64,000 nucleotides of DNA from Methylosinus sp. LW4 (GTDB taxonomy: Bacteria > Pseudomonadota > Alphaproteobacteria > Rhizobiales > Beijerinckiaceae): contig NZ_KB900626.1 of assembly GCF_000379125.1 (NCBI RefSeq), positions 2,986,667 through 3,050,666 on the forward strand, given 5' to 3'. Below, in pieces: positions 44,292 to 52,007 of the stretch. Both the position numbers and the translations under genes were made by a program. The notes beneath the pieces are model-generated. The model was not told the origin of the DNA and made no database searches. It worked only from the letters and a program-made list of their open reading frames with translations. The first letter of the stretch is position 1, and each line of letters begins with the position of its first letter.

Positions 44292-44897
44292 ATGCGCGCC
44301 GCTCTCCGCATTCCGAAGCTCGCCGTCTATGTCGCGGGCCTCATTCCGGCGGCCTGGACCTTTTATCTCGGCCTCGAGGACCGGCTGGGGCCGGAGCCGA
44401 TCAAGACGCTGGAGCAAGCGCTCGGGCTGTGGTCGCTGCGCTTTCTGCTGCTGTGCCTGCTGATCTCGCCGCTGCGCCGCGCGGCGGGCGTCGATCTCTT
44501 GCGCTATCGCCGGGCCCTGGGGCTGCTCGCCTTCTATTATGCGGCGCTGCATCTTTCCGCCTATGTCGCGCTGGATCACGGCTTCGACTGGACCGCCATC
44601 GGCCACGATATTTTGAAACGGCCTTATGTGACGATCGGCATGGCGGCTTTCGTCATCCTCGTCCCTCTGGCCGCGACCTCCAATAACGCCGCGATCCGCC
44701 GGCTCGGCGGCAAGGCGTGGGTGCGGCTGCATCGTCTCGTCTATGTCGCCGCAATATTGGCGGCGGCGCATTTTCTGCTGATCGTGAAATCCTGGCCGGC
44801 GGAGCCTCTGCTCTACGCGGCCGCGACCGCCGTCCTGCTGGCCGTGCGGGCGTTTCCCGCCGTGCTGCGCCGCGCGCGAACGGCTTTGGCGGCTTGA
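44292..44897 (+). CDS. msrQ: Membrane haem subunit MsrQ (YedZ) of the MsrPQ system
   Basis: A 201-residue inner-membrane b-type cytochrome that supplies electrons from the quinone pool to MsrP. Six hydrophobic helices are seen. Likely haem-binding histidines lie in YYAALHLSAYV, RLHRLVYVAA and AAHFLLIV. It starts 1 bp after msrP, so the pair is translationally linked. Confidence 0.93.
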   Translation: MRAALRIPKLAVYVAGLIPAAWTFYLGLEDRLGPEPIKTLEQALGLWSLRFLLLCLLISPLRRAAGVDLLRYRRALGLLAFYYAALHLSAYVALDHGFDWTAIGHDILKRPYVTIGMAAFVILVPLAATSNNAAIRRLGGKAWVRLHRLVYVAAILAAAHFLLIVKSWPAEPLLYAAATAVLLAVRAFPAVLRRARTALAA

Positions 44898-44916
44898 TCG
44901 AGAGGCAGCGCCTCGC

Positions 44917-44998
44917 GGCTCTGGATTGCTTCGCCTCCGGCTCGCAATGACGGGGCGCCGTCATTGCGAGGAGCGCAGCGACGAAGCAATCCAGAGCC
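44917..44998. repeat. REP-like palindromic element, copy 2
   Basis: GGCTCTGGATTGCTTCG...CTCGCAATGACG, then CGTCATTGCGAGGAGCG...CGAAGCAATCCAGAGCC: an imperfect 82-bp inverted repeat, the same length and sequence family as 23984-24065 but with the half-elements in the opposite order. It lies in the convergent msrQ/hbd gap. Confidence 0.85.
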
Positions 44999-45010
44999 GT
45001 GGGCGAAACG

Positions 45011-45892
45011 TCAGCGCGTCGGGACCGGCGTGCCGCTGCGGTAATCGTAGAAGCCGCGCTGCGTCTTGCGGCCGAGCCAACCGGCCTCGACATATTTCAC
45101 CAGCAGCGGACAGGGCCGATATTTGGAGTCGGCCAGCCCCTCGTGCAGCACCTGCATCACCGAGAGGCAGACGTCGAGGCCGATGAAATCGGCGAGCTGC
45201 AGCGGACCCATCGGATGATTGGCGCCGAGCTTCATCGCCGTGTCGATCGCCTCCACCGAGCCGACGCCCTCATAGAGCGTGTAGATCGCCTCGTTTATCA
45301 TCGGCAGCAGGATGCGATTGACGATGAAGGCCGGAAAATCCTCCGACACCGTCACCGTCTTGCCGAGCTCGCCGATGAACTGCTTGGCCGCCTCGAAGGT
45401 CTTGTCCTCGGTGGCGATGCCGCGAATCACCTCGACGAGCTGCATCTTCGGCACCGGATTCATGAAATGAATGCCGATGAACTGCTCCGGCCGCCCCGTC
45501 ACCGCGGCGAGGCGGGTGATGGAGATGGAGGAGGTGTTGGTGCCGATGAAGGCGCCCGGCCGCAACTTGGGGCCGAGCTCGGTGAGGATGCCGCGCTTGA
45601 CCTCCTCATTCTCGGTGGCGGCCTCGATCACGAGGTCGCTGTCCGAAAAAGCGGCGTAATCCTTGGCCGGATGGATGCGGGCGACGGCGGCCTTGCGGGC
45701 CTCCTCGTCGATCTGGCCGCGCTCCACCGCCTTGGCGAGATGCGTCGCTATATCGTCCAGGCCGGCGTCGATGCGGCTCTCGGAGAGGTCGTTGAGCGCC
45801 ACATCGAAACCCGCGACCGCGCAGACCTGGGCAATGCCCTTGCCCATCTGCCCGGCGCCGACAATGCCGATCTTGCGAATTTCAGAGCCCAT
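45011..45892 (-). CDS. hbd: 3-Hydroxybutyryl-CoA dehydrogenase
   Basis: A 293-residue NAD(P)-dependent enzyme interconverting acetoacetyl-CoA and 3-hydroxybutyryl-CoA. The Rossmann motif is [15 protein letters not shown] (11-25). The catalytic His is in [17 protein letters not shown], with [17 protein letters not shown] and [18 protein letters not shown] as further family blocks. It lies downstream of etfBA on the same strand, but a 204-bp gap with a hairpin separates them. It fits acetyl-CoA assimilation and PHB-related metabolism. Confidence 0.92.
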   Translation of the reverse strand: MGSEIRKIGIVGAGQMGKGIAQVCAVAGFDVALNDLSESRIDAGLDDIATHLAKAVERGQIDEEARKAAVARIHPAKDYAAFSDSDLVIEAATENEEVKRGILTELGPKLRPGAFIGTNTSSISITRLAAVTGRPEQFIGIHFMNPVPKMQLVEVIRGIATEDKTFEAAKQFIGELGKTVTVSEDFPAFIVNRILLPMINEAIYTLYEGVGSVEAIDTAMKLGANHPMGPLQLADFIGLDVCLSVMQVLHEGLADSKYRPCPLLVKYVEAGWLGRKTQRGFYDYRSGTPVPTR

Positions 45893-46022
45893 CTTTCGAA
45901 CACCACCAGCGAGAAGCGGAGCGCTTCCAATTCAGTATAGCGCGCGTTCGGCCTTTGTGAAAACCGGCGTTTTGCACCGCAGCACGCGCAATTCTGCAAC
46001 AATCGGCAGCGCTCAGGCGTGA

Positions 46023-46045
46023 ATGGCCGGGACGAGCCCGGCCAT
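46023..46045 (-). terminator. Hairpin after etfA
   Basis: A 9-bp stem ATGGCCGGG / CCCGGCCAT with a 5-nt loop lies about 50 bp after the etfA stop. It may end etfBA transcription before hbd. No T-run follows. Confidence 0.4.
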
Positions 46046-46096
46046 GAGACGACTTTGTGGCTCCCTCGGGAGAGAGCGAGAAAGCCGAGCCACGCC

Positions 46097-47041
46097 TCAG
46101 CGGCCGGCCTTGGCCAGCTCGGCGTCGAGCTCCTTCAAGGTCGGGAAGAGATCCGCGACGAGGCCATAGTCGGCCACCTGGAAGATCGGCGCCTCCTCGT
46201 CCTTGTTGATCGCGACGATGACCTTGGAGTCCTTCATGCCGGCGAGATGCTGGATCGCGCCCGAAATGCCGACGGCGACATAGAGGTCCGGCGCCACCAC
46301 CTTGCCGGTCTGGCCGACCTGCAGATCATTGGGGGCGTAGCCGGCGTCGACGGCCGCGCGCGAGGCGCCGATGGCCGCGCCGAGACGCGTCGCCACGGGC
46401 TCGATATATTCCTTGAAATTCTCCGAGCTCGCCAGGCCGCGGCCACCCGAGACGATGATCTTGGCCGCCGTCAGCTCCGGCCGCTCCGACTTGGCCAGCG
46501 CCTCGCTCTTGAAGCTCGACACGGCCGGATCGGAGCCCGCGCCGATCGCCTCGATCGAAGCGGAGCCGCCCTCGCCCGTCGCCGTGAAGGAGGCGGTGCG
46601 CACGGTGATGACCTTTTTGGCGTCCTTGGAGCGCACGGTCTGAATGGCGTTGCCGGCGTAGATCGGCCGCTCGAACGTGTCGGCGGAGACGACCTTGATG
46701 ATGTCCGACAGCTGCGCCACGTCGAGCAGAGCGGCGACGCGCGGCAGCACATTCTTCGAGCTGGAGGTGGAGGGCGCGAGAATGGCGTCATAACCGCCGG
46801 CGAGGCCGACGATCAGCGCCGCCAGCGGCTCCGCCAGGTGATGGCCATAGGCCGCGCTGTCGGCGACGAGCACTTTCTCGACGCCCGAGAGCTTGGCCGC
46901 GGCCTCGGCCGCCGGACCGACATTCTCGCCCGCGACGAGAATATGAACGCCGCCGCCGATCTGCAGCGCCGCCGTCAGCGCCTTGGCGGTGGAGGGGGCG
47001 AGCGCGGACTCTGTGACTTCCGCGACGATGAGCGCCGTCAT
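46097..47041 (-). CDS. etfA: Electron transfer flavoprotein subunit alpha
   Basis: A 314-residue FAD-binding subunit that passes electrons from acyl-CoA dehydrogenases to ETF:quinone oxidoreductase. The C-terminal FAD domain has VVSGGRGL-like [34 protein letters not shown], and [18 protein letters not shown]. Its start codon is immediately next to the etfB stop. A likely electron donor is the Mcd-type dehydrogenase at 8.1-9.7 kb. Confidence 0.95.
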   Translation of the reverse strand: MTALIVAEVTESALAPSTAKALTAALQIGGGVHILVAGENVGPAAEAAAKLSGVEKVLVADSAAYGHHLAEPLAALIVGLAGGYDAILAPSTSSSKNVLPRVAALLDVAQLSDIIKVVSADTFERPIYAGNAIQTVRSKDAKKVITVRTASFTATGEGGSASIEAIGAGSDPAVSSFKSEALAKSERPELTAAKIIVSGGRGLASSENFKEYIEPVATRLGAAIGASRAAVDAGYAPNDLQVGQTGKVVAPDLYVAVGISGAIQHLAGMKDSKVIVAINKDEEAPIFQVADYGLVADLFPTLKELDAELAKAGR

Positions 47042-47788
47042 TTACAGAACTCCCGCAGTCTTGAGCTTTTCCAGCAATTCGGGGACGGAGCCGACCTTTA
47101 TGCCGGCCTTGCGGGCCGGCGGCTCGGCCGTCTTCAGCACCTCGAGGCGCGGCGTGATGTCGACGCCGTAATCGGCCGGGGTCTTGGCCGCGACCTCTTT
47201 CTTTTTCGCCTTGATGATGTTCGGCAGGCTGGCGTAGCGCGGCTCGTTGAGGCGCAGATCCGTCGTCACCACGGCCGGCAGCTTCAGCGTCACCGTCTGC
47301 AGGCCGCCGTCGACCTCGCGCGTCACATCGACGGAGCCCTCGGCGATCTCCACCTTGGAGGCGAAGGTGCCCTGGCCCCAGCCGAGCAGAGCGGCGAGCA
47401 TCTGGCCGGTCTGATTGCTGTCGTCGTCGATCGCCTGCTTGCCGAGAATGACGAGGCCGGGAGCCTCATCGGCGACGATCTTGGCGAGAATCTTGGCGAC
47501 CGCCAGCGGCTCCACCAGCTCGTCGGTCTTGACGTGAATGCCGCGGTCGGCGCCGATGGCCAATCCGGCGCGCAGAGTCTCGTCCGCCTTGGCCGGGCCG
47601 ATGGTGACGAGCACGACTTCCGTCGCCTTGCCGGCCTCCTTCAGGCGAATGGCCTCCTCGACGGCGATCTCGTCGAAAGGATTCATCGAAAATTTCACAT
47701 TGGCGACGTCGACGCCCGAACCGTCCGGCTTCACCCTGATCTTCACATTGTAGTCGACGACCCGTTTGACGGGCACGAGAACCTTCAT
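47042..47788 (-). CDS. etfB: Electron transfer flavoprotein subunit beta
   Basis: A 248-residue AMP-binding partner of EtfA. Family features are [17 protein letters not shown] at the start, [16 protein letters not shown], the ETF-beta signature region [39 protein letters not shown], and a C-terminal arm. It is the first gene of etfBA. The 270 bp upstream (47789-48058) hold no supported gene and should contain the promoter. Confidence 0.95.
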   Translation of the reverse strand: MKVLVPVKRVVDYNVKIRVKPDGSGVDVANVKFSMNPFDEIAVEEAIRLKEAGKATEVVLVTIGPAKADETLRAGLAIGADRGIHVKTDELVEPLAVAKILAKIVADEAPGLVILGKQAIDDDSNQTGQMLAALLGWGQGTFASKVEIAEGSVDVTREVDGGLQTVTLKLPAVVTTDLRLNEPRYASLPNIIKAKKKEVAAKTPADYGVDITPRLEVLKTAEPPARKAGIKVGSVPELLEKLKTAGVL

Positions 47789-48058
47789 CGCGCAACTCCC
47801 GGCGAGATTGACCTTCGTCTCGATTGTTTCGAAAAAATCGCGCTCTGTGGCCGAAAGGCCCCGATCGGCTTTTTCGAGCGCCGCGTCGAGAACGAATTAG
47901 CGCCGCGCGGCGCGAGGCGCGCGCGGAAAGCTCGGAAGACGTTCTGGTAGCCTCGGCTCGCCGCCCTGTCAAACCCGCGCCGGCCGAAACCTCCGGCGCC
48001 GCGGGCGATCGGCCGGCGCGAAGCGCGGCCGCAGAGGCGGCCTTGCGAAAATCATGGC

Positions 48059-48832
48059 TCAAATCCACAGCCAAGGGGCGGCGACGCGGGCCAGAGCGCG
48101 CAGGCGGCGCTTGGCGCGAATGGGCGCGGAGTCATAGGCGGAATCGTCCCGCGCGGCGTGGCCGGAGGCCGGGCATTCGATCGGCCAGCGCAGCGTCAGG
48201 CCCTCCTCTCCCCGCCGGCCGCGCAGCGGCGCGATCACGCGCGCGACGAATTCCTCCAGCACCAGAGGCGGCGCGATCATCTCGTCGCGCCGCTCGAAGA
48301 AATGCTCGAGGTAGAAATCCTTGGCGAAGAGCATCAATTCGGTGCGCGCCCGCAAAGGCGCGCCGCCTTCTCTCGAATAGGCGCGGCGGAAATCGGCGGC
48401 GAAGCGGCGATCCTCCGGCAGATGGTCCATCAGATCGGAGAGCCGCTCGAAGGTCAGCCTGCCGGTCACTTTGAAGAAGCGCTCGCTCTGCGCGAGCAAG
48501 CGGCTATGCCGGCAGGCGTGATCGACGATTCCGAGCTCCGAATAGCCGTAATGGAGGCCCTCCGGCCGGCGATTGCCATCGAAGCCGATGACCTCGAGCG
48601 GCCGCCCGGTCTCGCGGCGAAGCGCGTCCGCGTCCAGAAAAGCGAGATCGGCGCCGGAATTCTCGCAGAGCACGACGCCCGAAATGCGCGCGTCCGGCAG
48701 CCGCATGAAAAATCGCAACGCGTTCCGATAGTCGCTTTTTCTCACCTCGAGGTCGCGCCGCGCGATCTCGGCGGCGTAAGCGCCCGGATCGACGGTCGCG
48801 GTCAGCAGCAGGACGGTCGGCCGGGTCATCAT
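48059..48832 (-). CDS. Protein of unknown function next to a rhomboid protease
   Basis: A 257-residue soluble protein I do not recognise. An N-terminal alternating strand/helix pattern (TVLLLTATVDPGAYA, VVLCENSGADLAFL) resembles a nucleotide- or sugar-binding fold. SERFFKVTGRLTFERL is reminiscent of the K-TGR motif in some surface-polysaccharide transferases, but this is weak. The C-terminus is Arg-rich and ends WLWI. It starts 11 bp after the rhomboid stop, so the two are probably one transcript. Two ATGs (48832, 48829) are possible starts. Confidence 0.6.
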   Translation of the reverse strand: MMTRPTVLLLTATVDPGAYAAEIARRDLEVRKSDYRNALRFFMRLPDARISGVVLCENSGADLAFLDADALRRETGRPLEVIGFDGNRRPEGLHYGYSELGIVDHACRHSRLLAQSERFFKVTGRLTFERLSDLMDHLPEDRRFAADFRRAYSREGGAPLRARTELMLFAKDFYLEHFFERRDEMIAPPLVLEEFVARVIAPLRGRRGEEGLTLRWPIECPASGHAARDDSAYDSAPIRAKRRLRALARVAAPWLWI

Positions 48833-48843
48833 CGCCGATCGGC

Positions 48844-49551
48844 TCAGCCCCAGGGGCCGTGGTGGAAAGGCCGTGGGCCGAACCATTGCACGTCGCGCCG
48901 CTTGAACAGCGGCGTCAGAATGAGCCCGGCCAATATGCCGCCGATATGCGCCCACCAGCCGACCTGGCCCTGATCGTCGGTGAAGGCGTTGAACAGCTGA
49001 AAGAGAATCCATGTGCCGACGAAGAGCGAGGCGGGCGCATGGATGGGGATGATCCCGGCGACGAGGCCGAAAATGGTCGAGCGCGGATAGAGCAGGATGA
49101 AAGCGGCGCAGACGCCCGAGATCGCCCCGGAAGCGCCGACCAGCGGCGTGATGGTGAGCGGCGCGCCCACTGCGAACAGCATGGCGGCCGAGACGCCGCA
49201 GAGCAGATAGAAGACGAGATAGCCGGCGGACCCCATGGCGTCCTCGACATTATCGCCGAAGACATAGAGAAAGATCATGTTTCCCGCGAGATGGCCGAGC
49301 CCGGAATGGAAGAAGAGGCTGGTCAGCAGCGTCCATTCGGGGCCGGGCGTGACGATCCAGTGGGCGAGCTCGGCGCGGCCGAACAGCACCGCCGGTATGA
49401 GGCCGAAGCCCCGCACCACAGTGAGCGGATCGCCGAAGGATTCGCTGAACACGGCGACGAAGACGAAGATGTTGATCGCCATCAGCGTCCAATTGACATA
49501 AGGCCGCCGCACATAATGCAGCGGCGCGTCGTCATGTAGCGGCAGCACCAT
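48844..49551 (-). CDS. Rhomboid family intramembrane serine protease
   Basis: A 235-residue membrane protease that cleaves substrates within the bilayer. About six helices are seen. The catalytic Ser is S141 in GASGAISG, and the catalytic His is H202 in WWAHIGGILAG. HLAGNMIFLYVFGDNVED is the conserved loop with the oxyanion-stabilising His and Asn. A short C-terminal tail follows. It is upstream of the unknown gene at 48.1-48.8 kb. The substrate is unknown. Confidence 0.9.
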   Translation of the reverse strand: MVLPLHDDAPLHYVRRPYVNWTLMAINIFVFVAVFSESFGDPLTVVRGFGLIPAVLFGRAELAHWIVTPGPEWTLLTSLFFHSGLGHLAGNMIFLYVFGDNVEDAMGSAGYLVFYLLCGVSAAMLFAVGAPLTITPLVGASGAISGVCAAFILLYPRSTIFGLVAGIIPIHAPASLFVGTWILFQLFNAFTDDQGQVGWWAHIGGILAGLILTPLFKRRDVQWFGPRPFHHGPWG

Positions 49552-49619
49552 CTCGTCGCTTCTCCCCCGGCTGCGCCGCCTTCTCGTACCGGGCGATGCG
49601 CGCCCGGCCTCGCGCCAAT

Positions 49620-51059
49620 TTATAGCGCGGCCCGAGCTCTGGCCAATATGGGGCCGACGCGGGAGAACGCGAGGCCGCGCAGCCCGGCTATGTCGAGGGC
49701 CAGCACGGCGCCGCAATAGACAAAGCCGCCGACCCCGACCTGCATCAGCAGGGTGAAAATGCCGGGCTCGAGGCCGGCGAGCGGATGCAGCGCCGCAATC
49801 ATCGCCCCCGTCGCCGCCAGCGCGCCCAGCATGTCGCGTACGCGCGGCCATTGCGGCGAGGTGCGCGCCGCGAACAGCACCAGCGCCGCCAGCGCCGCCA
49901 CATAGGCGAGGCATTGGGCGAGCGCGAGGCTGGAGGCGTCCGCGCCGCGCGGGATGACAAAGGCGAAGCAGAGGCCCGCGACCACCGCGACCGAGGCCGC
50001 GCCGATGAGCGGCGCCGTCTTCTTCTCGATCTGGAATACGGGATTGATCGCGAATTGAATCAGCCCCATGGCGAAGAGGCCGGGCAGCAGAAGATCGAGA
50101 TAATGGCCGAAGGGCCCGCGAAATTGCGGCGGCACGATCAGCGCCTCGATCGAGGGCATTGTGAGCCATATGCCGGCGCAGGCGGGCAGCAGAAAGGCCG
50201 CGACGATCGTCATATTGCGGGCGATCTGCTCCTTGCCCTTCTCCGCCCCGTGCCGCTCATGGGCGGCGACGGCGATCTGAAACAGCAGCACGTCCAGCGC
50301 CGAGCCCATGGCGAAAATGGCGCGAATGCCGAGATCATAGGCGAGCGAGAATTGCCCGGTCTCGGCGAAGCCGTAATAGGCGGTGACGAGCGCCCGCGCC
50401 GCCAGCGGCACGGATTGATAGAGCATGTTCGCCGCGACGATAGGCGCGCTATAGGCGACGAGCGTGCGCGCCGTCGCCATGCGCGCGCCGCGCGGCGTAG
50501 CGCCGGGGTCCTTCAGCGAGACGCGCGCGGTGAAGACAGCGCCGAGCAGGCTGGCGAGGCTGCCGGCGATGGCCATTCCGGCCGAATGAAAGAGGAAGGC
50601 GCCGCCGCCGGTGAGGGCGAGCGCCAGAATATTCTTGGCGAGAACGACGCGGCTATAGCTCTTGTCCTCGAAGCGCGCGCGCAGCAGCGCCGTGGAATAG
50701 TCGAACAGCCCATTGATTGCCGCCGTCGCCAGAGCGAGCGCGATGAGCGTATCGCCGAGCGCGAAGGGCGGCGCGACGAGCAGAAACAGCCCGCCGACGA
50801 CAATGACCGCCGCCGTGGTCGCGAGATAGGCGAAATCGAGCGTCGAGCGAATGGCGGGCTCCGCCTCGCGCACGCGAGTCGAATAAAAGCGCGTCGCCGA
50901 GAGGCGCATCCAATCGAAAGCGCCAGTCTGAATGACGACGCCGATCGCGAAAGCCAGCGCGAAACGGCCATATTCCTCCGGCCCGAGGAATTTCGCCACC
51001 AGCAGGCCGATGAGGAAGTTTGCGACGGTGTTGGCGAGGAAGGCGGCGAGAACCTTCAC
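49620..51059 (-). CDS. Polysaccharide flippase-like membrane protein (MOP superfamily)
   Basis: A 479-residue protein with about 12-14 hydrophobic helices, fitting the polysaccharide-export/Wzx-type branch of the MOP flippases (LGPEEYGRFALAFAIG near the start; FAETGQFSLAYDLG in the middle). It would move a lipid-linked glycan across the inner membrane. The start is GTG at 51059, overlapping the stop of the beta-lactamase gene (GTGA). The ribosome-binding site lies within that upstream gene, so translation is coupled. The glycan is unknown. Confidence 0.8.
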   Translation of the reverse strand: MKVLAAFLANTVANFLIGLLVAKFLGPEEYGRFALAFAIGVVIQTGAFDWMRLSATRFYSTRVREAEPAIRSTLDFAYLATTAAVIVVGGLFLLVAPPFALGDTLIALALATAAINGLFDYSTALLRARFEDKSYSRVVLAKNILALALTGGGAFLFHSAGMAIAGSLASLLGAVFTARVSLKDPGATPRGARMATARTLVAYSAPIVAANMLYQSVPLAARALVTAYYGFAETGQFSLAYDLGIRAIFAMGSALDVLLFQIAVAAHERHGAEKGKEQIARNMTIVAAFLLPACAGIWLTMPSIEALIVPPQFRGPFGHYLDLLLPGLFAMGLIQFAINPVFQIEKKTAPLIGAASVAVVAGLCFAFVIPRGADASSLALAQCLAYVAALAALVLFAARTSPQWPRVRDMLGALAATGAMIAALHPLAGLEPGIFTLLMQVGVGGFVYCGAVLALDIAGLRGLAFSRVGPILARARAAL

Positions 51060-51070
51060 TTCGTCGCTCC
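51033..51070 (-). repeat. Direct repeat, copy at the flippase start
   Basis: A 38-nt segment covering the ribosome-binding site, the GTG start and the first codons of the flippase gene. It matches 33 of 38 bases of 51878-51915, the same region of the beta-lactamase gene. Confidence 0.8.
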
Positions 51071-51904
51071 GAAGGATCGCGTCGCCACGAGTCGCGGCAA
51101 GAAATCGAGCATGTCGGCCCGCGCGCGAAACCCGGCCGGCTCTTCGCTTTTCGCCGCCTCGTCGATGAGCTCGGCAAAGAGGATTTTGCGGCCGGCTTTC
51201 TCCGCCCACCCGATGAACCAGCCGAATTGGCGATCGGCGCGCAGGCCGTGTGGACCCGTCGGCGTTCCGGCTCCGGTCTTGCCGCGCGCGAGCCAGCCGT
51301 CGGCGAGCGGAAAGCTCGGAATGATCGCGACCGTCTGGTCGATCGCGCGTTTCGAGAACGGAAGGCGATAGTCGAGCAGCCTGTGCAGAAAAGCGACCTG
51401 CTCATCGGGCGAGATCGCCAGAGACGAGCTGAGCCACGCATGGGTGAGGCCGTTGTCGCGGCCAGGATCGCCGGAGACATCGCGATTGCCATAGCCGAGC
51501 CGGTCGACGGCCTCGCTGAAACGTGCGGCTCCGAGCCGCTCGGCGAGCTCCTGCGAATACCAGACGACGGATTCGCTCAGCCAGCTCGTCGGGTCGATCG
51601 TCGTTTTCCAGCTCTCGCGCCAAGCTGCATATTTTTCTTTGTAAGGCAAAGCAGGCGAATGCGCGTCGATGAGCAGGCCGGCCTCATAACCGATGAGCGC
51701 GAGCGGTATCTTGAAAGTCGAGGCCGGGCTGTTGCGCCGCTCGCATCCGGCGCCTTCCCGCACGAGCGTAGCGCCGGATTCCGCCTCGACGACGAGGCGG
51801 CAGATCGGAGCGGCGGAGGCCGGCGCCGTAAGACGAGCGAGCAGGAAGAGGCCGACCGACAAATCAGCGATCCTCTCGGCGAGGAAGGCGACAGGAACCC
51901 TCAC
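51056..51904 (-). CDS. Class D (OXA-type) beta-lactamase
   Basis: A 282-residue serine beta-lactamase, predicted periplasmic. A signal sequence (about 12-31) ends in PASAA. All class D motifs are present: S62-TF-K65 (the active-site Ser and the Lys that is carboxylated in the family), S112-V-V, Y138-G-N and K209-T-G, plus W157 near the active site. It should hydrolyse penicillin-type antibiotics, but the spectrum cannot be told. The start is GTG at 51904, with GGAG in front. It lies between the ileS terminator and the flippase gene, with which it overlaps by 4 nt. No mobile element is visible beside it. Confidence 0.88.
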   Translation of the reverse strand: MRVPVAFLAERIADLSVGLFLLARLTAPASAAPICRLVVEAESGATLVREGAGCERRNSPASTFKIPLALIGYEAGLLIDAHSPALPYKEKYAAWRESWKTTIDPTSWLSESVVWYSQELAERLGAARFSEAVDRLGYGNRDVSGDPGRDNGLTHAWLSSSLAISPDEQVAFLHRLLDYRLPFSKRAIDQTVAIIPSFPLADGWLARGKTGAGTPTGPHGLRADRQFGWFIGWAEKAGRKILFAELIDEAAKSEEPAGFRARADMLDFLPRLVATRSFGATK

Positions 51905-51915
51905 TTCGTCTCTCC
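51878..51915 (-). repeat. Direct repeat, copy at the beta-lactamase start
   Basis: The second copy of the 38-nt segment (GGAG, ACGAA spacer, GTG and first codons, including the shared CGCCTTCCTCGCC). The two copies lie in the same orientation, 845 bp apart, and bracket the beta-lactamase gene. Confidence 0.8.
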
Positions 51916-51930
51916 CCGGCCGAGCCGATT

Positions 51931-51970
51931 TGCGCGCGCCTTCTCCCCCGCGCGGGAGAAGGCGCGCGCA
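51931..51970 (-). terminator. Terminator of ileS
   Basis: A perfect 17-bp stem (TGCGCGCGCCTTCTCCC / GGGAGAAGGCGCGCGCA) with a 6-nt loop lies about 40 bp after the ileS stop and before the beta-lactamase start. Confidence 0.75.
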
Positions 51971-52007
51971 TGTGGATCGAGGCTAGCGGCCAGGGACGAA
52001 GAAACCC

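Noticed and set aside
45893..46096. A small gene between hbd and etfA
   Set aside because: No open frame with a start, ribosome-binding site and codon bias; only a hairpin is seen.
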